64,000 bases of DNA from Charina bottae (lineage: Eukaryota; Chordata; Lepidosauria; Squamata; Charinaidae): NCBI GenBank assembly GCA_023362775.1, contig JALMGJ010000008.1:16714001-16778000 (forward strand). Direction: 5' to 3'. The stretch's first letter is position 1, and each line of letters begins with the position of its first letter. The position numbers and the translations under genes were made by a program. Of the stretch, positions 60,030 to 64,000 are shown piece after piece. The notes under the pieces were generated by a model. It did no database searches and was not told the DNA's origin. It was given only the letters and a program-made list of their open reading frames with translations.

Positions 60030-60224
60030 ATTTTTAAATGCCCTTACTTGTTTCCGACCCTTGGTGATTCCATAATCCAGCTCTCGCCATGATTTCTGAT
60101 CTTGTACAGCTTCTTTCAGTTGCTTTAAATTTTGGCCTGTGTCTGCTTTGATTACATCCAACCAGTGCATTCTTTGGCATCCTCATCGTCTTTTGCCACT
60201 GACCGTTCCAAGCATAACACCTTT

Positions 60225-61157
60225 CTACAACAATGTTGATCTCATGACATGACCGAAGTAACTAAGTCTAAGTTTTGTTATTTTTCCTTCTAGTGACATG
60301 TCCGGTTTTATGAGCTTCAACACTTCTTTATTGGTTCTCTTTGCAGTCCAAGGGACTCGCAAGAGCCTCCTCCAACAACATAGTTCAAAAGAATCAATTT
60401 TCCTTCTATCCAACTTTTTCATCATCCAACTTTCTCATCCATAAGTAGTTATGGGGAACAAGATAGTGTGGACTAGTCTACACTTAGTTGTCAAGCTGAC
60501 ATCCTTGCTTTTCCAAATTTGATTCATACTCATCATTGCTGTACAACCCAGCATGATTCAGCGTTTAATTTCTTGGCTACATTCGCCATTTTGATTGACC
60601 ACTGATCCTAAAAAGGTGAATTCTTCCACGCATTCCAACTCAACTCCATCAATTATGATTTTGATGTTTCCATTCTTTGCAGTTGTCATGAGTTTGGTCT
60701 TTTTGATATTCAGAAAGAGGCCAAACTTCTCGCTTTCTTCTTTGAGTCTCATGATTAGGTGCTTTAGGCCTTCCTGGGTTTCTGAGATGAGGGTTGTATC
60801 ATCCATGTATCTAAGGTTATTGATGTCTCTTCTGCCAATTTTTACCCCAATTTCTGATTCATCTAGCTCCAGTTTCCTGATGATCACTTCGGCATACAAG
60901 TTGGGTAAGAAAGGTGACAGAATGCAACCTTGTTGCACACCTTTCTCAATCTTGAACCAATCAGTGTCACCATATTGAGTTCGTACAGTGGCTTCCTGAT
61001 TTACATATAGTGACTTCATCAACTTCACTAAATGTAGTGGCACCCCAAGGTCTGCTAGGGCTCTCCATAGATTGTCATGGTCAACACAATCTGAAGCTTT
61101 CCTGTAGTCGATGAAGCACATATAAATATGCTTTTGATATTCACAACATTTTTCCAT
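60225..61157 (-). pseudogene. RTE reverse transcriptase and C-terminal region
   Basis: The 61157-60558 frame has FIDYRKASDCVDHDNLW (motif A; family has KAFDCVD), QQGCILSPFLPNLYAE (motif B) and the catalytic NNLRYMDDTTLI. Then come FGLFLNIKKTKLMTT, FTFLGSVVNQNGECSQEIKR and, after a shift, DSFELCCWRRLLRVPWTAKR and LRLSYFGHVMR (60425-60225). The catalytic Asp pair is intact, but frameshifts and stops break the protein. Confidence 0.85.
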
Positions 61158-61256
61158 TATCCATCGAATGTATGCAATGTAATAATGGGTGCCACGGCCC
61201 CGTCGGAAACCAGCTTGGACATCTGGCAGTTCCCTTTTGATGATTGGAGCTAGGCG

Positions 61257-61508
61257 TTATTGTATGATTTTCAATAGAATCTTGCTAGAGTGAGATATGA
61301 GAGCAACAGTGTGGTAGTTAGAACACTCCTTTGAATCCACCTTTTTTGGTAATGGAATAAACACTGATTGTTTCCAGTTATGTGGCCATGTGTTGGTTTC
61401 CCAAATTTTCTGGCACAAAGCTCTGATAATTGCAGTTGGTACTGGCATTAACAATTCAGCAGGGATGTTGTCAACTCCTGGGGCCTTGTTGTTTTGCAGT
61501 TGGTTCAT
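61257..61508 (-). pseudogene. RTE N-terminal RT segment
   Basis: NQLQNNKAPGVDNIPAELL, WPHNWKQSVFIPLPKKVDSK and CSNYHTVALISHSSKILLKI match the RTE segment NNKSPGxDGIPAE ... WKxSVFIPIPKK ... NYRTIALISHxSKxxLKI that precedes motif A. Confidence 0.85.
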
Positions 61509-61556
61509 TGCCCACTTGACTTCTTCATCAAGGATGGCTGGTTCTAGTTCTGTTTC

Positions 61557-61622
61557 CTTATTTATTTATTATTTATTATTTATTATTTGGATTTATCCCC
61601 GCCCATCTCTACCGTGGTAGAC
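61557..61622 (-). mobile_element. very short L2-type tail nested in RTE
   Basis: On the minus strand ACCACGGTAGAGATGGGCGG then GGATAAATCC and (AAT/AAAT)n is an L2-like terminal motif only about 65 bp long, separating the RTE linker from its RT part. Confidence 0.65.
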
Positions 61623-62590
61623 TTATCCTCCTCTCTTTGATGTTGCTCCTCTGTACTAGCAGCATACAGCTCTTCCGCATATTTTTGCCATCTATTCATG
61701 ACACCTTGTTGGTTGGACAGTTCTTTCCCTTGCTTATCCTTGACGATACCCTTGGGGGCCTTGAACGGTGCCCGAATCTTTTTGATTTCTGCAAAAGCAT
61801 TCCTACTGTGTCCTTTTGTATAGTCTTCCTCTAATTGTTTGTAACGTTTCTCCCAGTAAACTTCGCTATCTTTCCTTGCTGCCCTTTGGAAAACAGCATT
61901 CAATCTTCTTACTTCTACACCAGGGCTTTCCAAAGTTGCGGCAGCACGCAAAAACCCGGAAGCTGCTGCTGCTTTCGGGTTTTGCACACTGCAGTTGGTG
62001 TGTCGCCGCGGGAAAACCCGGAAGCGCTGATGATGATCAGCGCTTCTGGGTTGTGTGGCAACACACCAGACTGTGTGTGGCGACACACTTTTGTGTCGCG
62101 ACACACAGTTTGGAAAGCTCTGTTCTACACAATTGCCTGCTGCTTTAGCTGCCTTTCTCCTCTCAGCTATTTGGATGGTATTCTCTGAGAACCATCTACA
62201 CCTTTTCTCTGCCTTCTTGAGAGGTATATAATCATCTGCTGTGCCAATAATAAGTGATTGAACTTGCCATAGTTCATCAGGCATTTTCTCAGCAGTGTCC
62301 AAAACTTCAAACCTATTTTTAACTTCAATTACATATGTGGAAGGAATTTTGGTGACATCAAACTTATTTGGTGGCGTTGCCCTCTTGATGTTACAGAGTT
62401 TGACTTTGATCTTGGCCACCAACAGTTCATGGTCTGAGCCACAGTCTGCACCTGGATAAGTTTTGACAGCCAGAACTGAGCTGGTCCAAACTTGATTGCA
62501 TAGGACATAGTCTATTTGATTGCGATGAAGTCCATTAGGCGAGGTCCATGTGTATAAATGATGCTTTTTCTGTTCAAAACATGTATTCAT
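61623..62590 (-). pseudogene. RTE endonuclease end and linker, with in-frame MITE
   Basis: The frame begins MNTCFEQKKHHLYTWTSPNG, continues with IDYVLCNQVW and DCGSDHELLVAKIKVK (the SDH motif of the APE fold), then the linker KKAEKRCRWFSENTIQIAER. After RKAAKAAGNCVE it runs about 67 codons through the hAT MITE, and resumes GVEVRRLNAVFQRAARKDSE and VYWEKRYKQLEEDYTKG. The first Met is internal. The last few codons before 61583 lie in the nested L2 tail. Confidence 0.85.
61913..62130. mobile_element. hAT MITE family A, copy 4 (202 bp, complete)
   Basis: The body 61921-62122 starts CAGGGCTTTCCAAAG and ends CAGTTTGGAAAGCTCTG. The exact 8-bp duplication TTCTACAC flanks it (61913-61920, 62123-62130). 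The 210 bp added (element plus one duplication) are divisible by three and contain no stop in the host RTE frame. Confidence 0.93.
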
Positions 62591-62674
62591 GATTCAAAAC
62601 TGGTTTTCTTGGCAAAATTGTAGCAATCGATTGCCTGCCTCATTTCTTTCTCCCAGCCCAAAACTTCCAGTGAT

Positions 62675-63334
62675 TCATACCTCTGTTTGGGTGCCGATTT
62701 TTGCATTAAAATCAAAAAGTAAGTAAATAATGTCTTTTCTTGGGATTGTCCTCAGCGTAACTTCAATAGTGGCATACAAATCCTCAATTTCTGACTCATT
62801 TGCATCAGTTGTTGGAGCATAAACTTGGACAACGGTGATGTTGATGGGTTTAGCGCGAATTCTGATTGTCATTATGCGGTTCTTTACTGTGGAAAAACCT
62901 TCTACTGCTTGGGCAAATTGTTTGCTTGCAATGAATGCCACTCCATTCCTATGCATGTTGTCATGTCCTGAGTAATAGATGGTAAATTCCTTGGACTGAA
63001 AATAGCCGTTGTCTGTCCAGTGTAATTCACTAATGCCAAGGAGGTCAATTTTTAACCTGATCATTTCTCATTTTACAATATCTAATTTACCTTGGCTCAT
63101 TCCTCTGACATTCCAAGTTGCGATTCATTTTATGTTTGTGCAGCGCAGACCCTTGCTTTCACTATTTGTAGCATCAGCACCTGAGGTTCCTACTGGATTT
63201 ACCCCAGGCACGTCATAAAATCCAGAGCTACTTGCTATAGGTCCTTGCTCTTTCCCAGTCATTTGTTGGGCACCTTCTGGCCTGAGGGTCTCACCATTGT
63301 GCACCATATCGAAATCATTTGAGAACTTTTTCAT
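62675..63334 (-). pseudogene. RTE N-terminal region and apurinic endonuclease start
   Basis: 63334-63125 gives an N-terminal region of no known domain (SGFYDVPGVNPVGTSG). Then IATWNVRGMSQGKLDIVK, a stop, EMIRLKIDLLGISELHWTDN (catalytic Glu in SELHWT), NGVAFIAS, NITVVQVYAPTTDANESE and LFDFNAKIG. These are the APE endonuclease motifs that nick the target strand. The usual GDFNAK is changed to FDFNAK. Confidence 0.85.
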
Positions 63335-63360
63335 GGAATTTTATTGGCGAAAAGTTTTAC

Positions 63361-63768
63361 AAGGTAGGTTGCCAGGTCTTTCCTTAACCTTCTCCATTTA
63401 TCCAGGCTTGGGACTGGCATGTACACCTGGATGAACAAGTGCACATGGCTGGGTTACATTTTTATATACATTTTAATTCTAAAAAGTCACATAAAACAAA
63501 TAAATAAAACATGTATGAATTGGTTATTGTTTTCTTATGCTATCAAAGCAACATGAGTCTAGATTATATTCAAGCAGCTCACCTACTCATTGGAGAATTA
63601 GTGTTGGAGCTAGGACTGAAATCCATGCCCCACAGCCTAGACTGCTCACAAATCTGCCCAGAACTAGTAAATCATTGGAGAAATGGCAAACATACTCATG
63701 AAAGTATGTGAGACAGGATGTATGTACTAGGACTCTTTGGGACCCATATTAACTGCAAGAATGTTCTT
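63361..63768. other. no gene recognised
   Basis: AT-rich spacer; one 66-codon frame at 63511 without a known motif. Confidence 0.4.
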
Positions 63769-63771
63769 TCT

Positions 63772-63818
<47 letters not shown>

Positions 63819-63819
63819 C
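63769..63819 (+). repeat. (TTTA)n microsatellite
   Basis: A perfect TTTA array next to the 5' end of a Penelope-like fragment. Confidence 0.95.
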
Positions 63820-63823
63820 TCTG

Positions 63824-64000
63824 AGTCTCTTCAAACAGAAGAACCTGGTCATTCCTTACATGGCTGGCGTGTCTGAAAAGATAAAACGGATATTTGGCAA
63901 ACACCACATACCTGTATATTTCAAACCCACCGACACACTGAGACAGAGGCTTGTACACCCCAAAGATCAAACTCCAAAACACAAGGAAAGCAATGTAGTG
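63824..64000 (+). pseudogene. Penelope-like polyprotein fragment, cut by window edge
   Basis: The frame reads LFKQKNLVIPYMAGVSEKIK, then RIFGKHHIPVYFKPTDTLRQ and RLVHPKDQTPKHKESNVV. This matches the RT-to-GIY-YIG linker of vertebrate Penelope-like elements (VIPYVxGVSEKLRRIF ... PxxTLRQKLVHPKD). It stays open to the last base. The upstream RT is absent, so it is 5'-truncated at the TTTA array. A second family fragment is at 12734-13120, on the other strand. Confidence 0.85.

Larger units (their letters stand above)
60030..63360 (-). mobile_element. RTE-clade LINE, near full length but degraded
   Basis: Minus-strand order: N-terminal region (63334-63125), apurinic endonuclease (about 63120-62390), linker, RT (about 61510-60560) and C-terminal region (60425-60040, ending near GITKGRKQVR). 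It is an RTE family distinct from the Bov-B copy at 20912; for example it has RYMDDTTLI and differs through most of the C-terminus. Nested in it are a hAT MITE (61921-62122) and a short L2-like tail (61557-61622). Confidence 0.88.

Overview
The window looks like a gene-free stretch of a squamate reptile genome, more likely lizard than snake. It is AT-rich, has no continuous host gene, and carries a typical squamate repeat set: Sauria SINEs with their Bov-B LINE partner, L2/CR1-group LINEs, an R4-type LINE, L1 tails, Penelope-like elements, a Ty1/copia element and several hAT-type DNA transposons. Family names come from my recognition of protein and terminal motifs, not from a database search. 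I found no rRNA or tRNA gene, CRISPR array, operon or host exon in place. The only host-gene sequence is a captured piece of PABPC1.

Layout. 1-2.3 kb: end of a hAT MITE, then an L2 LINE on the minus strand with an intact 369-codon RT reading frame. 2.3-12.7 kb: old degraded repeats and microsatellites. 12.7-13.1 kb: Penelope-like remnant with a GIY-YIG endonuclease end and a hammerhead-ribozyme-like motif. 15.2-15.6 kb: complete hAT MITE with an internal 61-bp minisatellite. 16.9-22.2 kb: a decayed RTE/Bov-B copy interrupted by a perfect 85-bp-arm palindrome, then a young Bov-B copy. 24.3-26.8 kb: decayed L2, a CR1 tail and a GC-rich 36-bp minisatellite block. 27.9-29.1 kb: two Sauria SINEs.

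32.2-37.8 kb is the most interesting region. An L1 poly(A) tail abuts a 5'-truncated R4-type LINE. That LINE is split by a 2,046-bp non-autonomous hAT-like transposon with an exact 8-bp target duplication. The transposon carries what looks like the whole first exon of PABPC1: GC-rich leader, A-rich autoregulatory tract and the first 79 codons of RRM1. A minus-strand L1 3' end follows.

38.8-40.8 kb holds two more Sauria SINEs. 44.6 kb has a large compound microsatellite. 47.2-48.9 kb is a Tigger-like fragment and an L2 copy split by a hAT MITE. 53.4-58.8 kb holds a tRNA/L2-tail SINE, an internally deleted copia element that still keeps a 649-codon reading frame, and an L2 split by a second copy of the same SINE. 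60.0-63.4 kb is a minus-strand RTE LINE carrying a hAT MITE in frame. The window ends inside a second Penelope-like element.

The elements interact. Sauria SINEs share the Bov-B 3' end, the longer SINE shares the L2 3' end, and the hAT MITEs and the PABPC1-bearing element have landed inside LINEs, so LINE reading frames prove several insertion sites.
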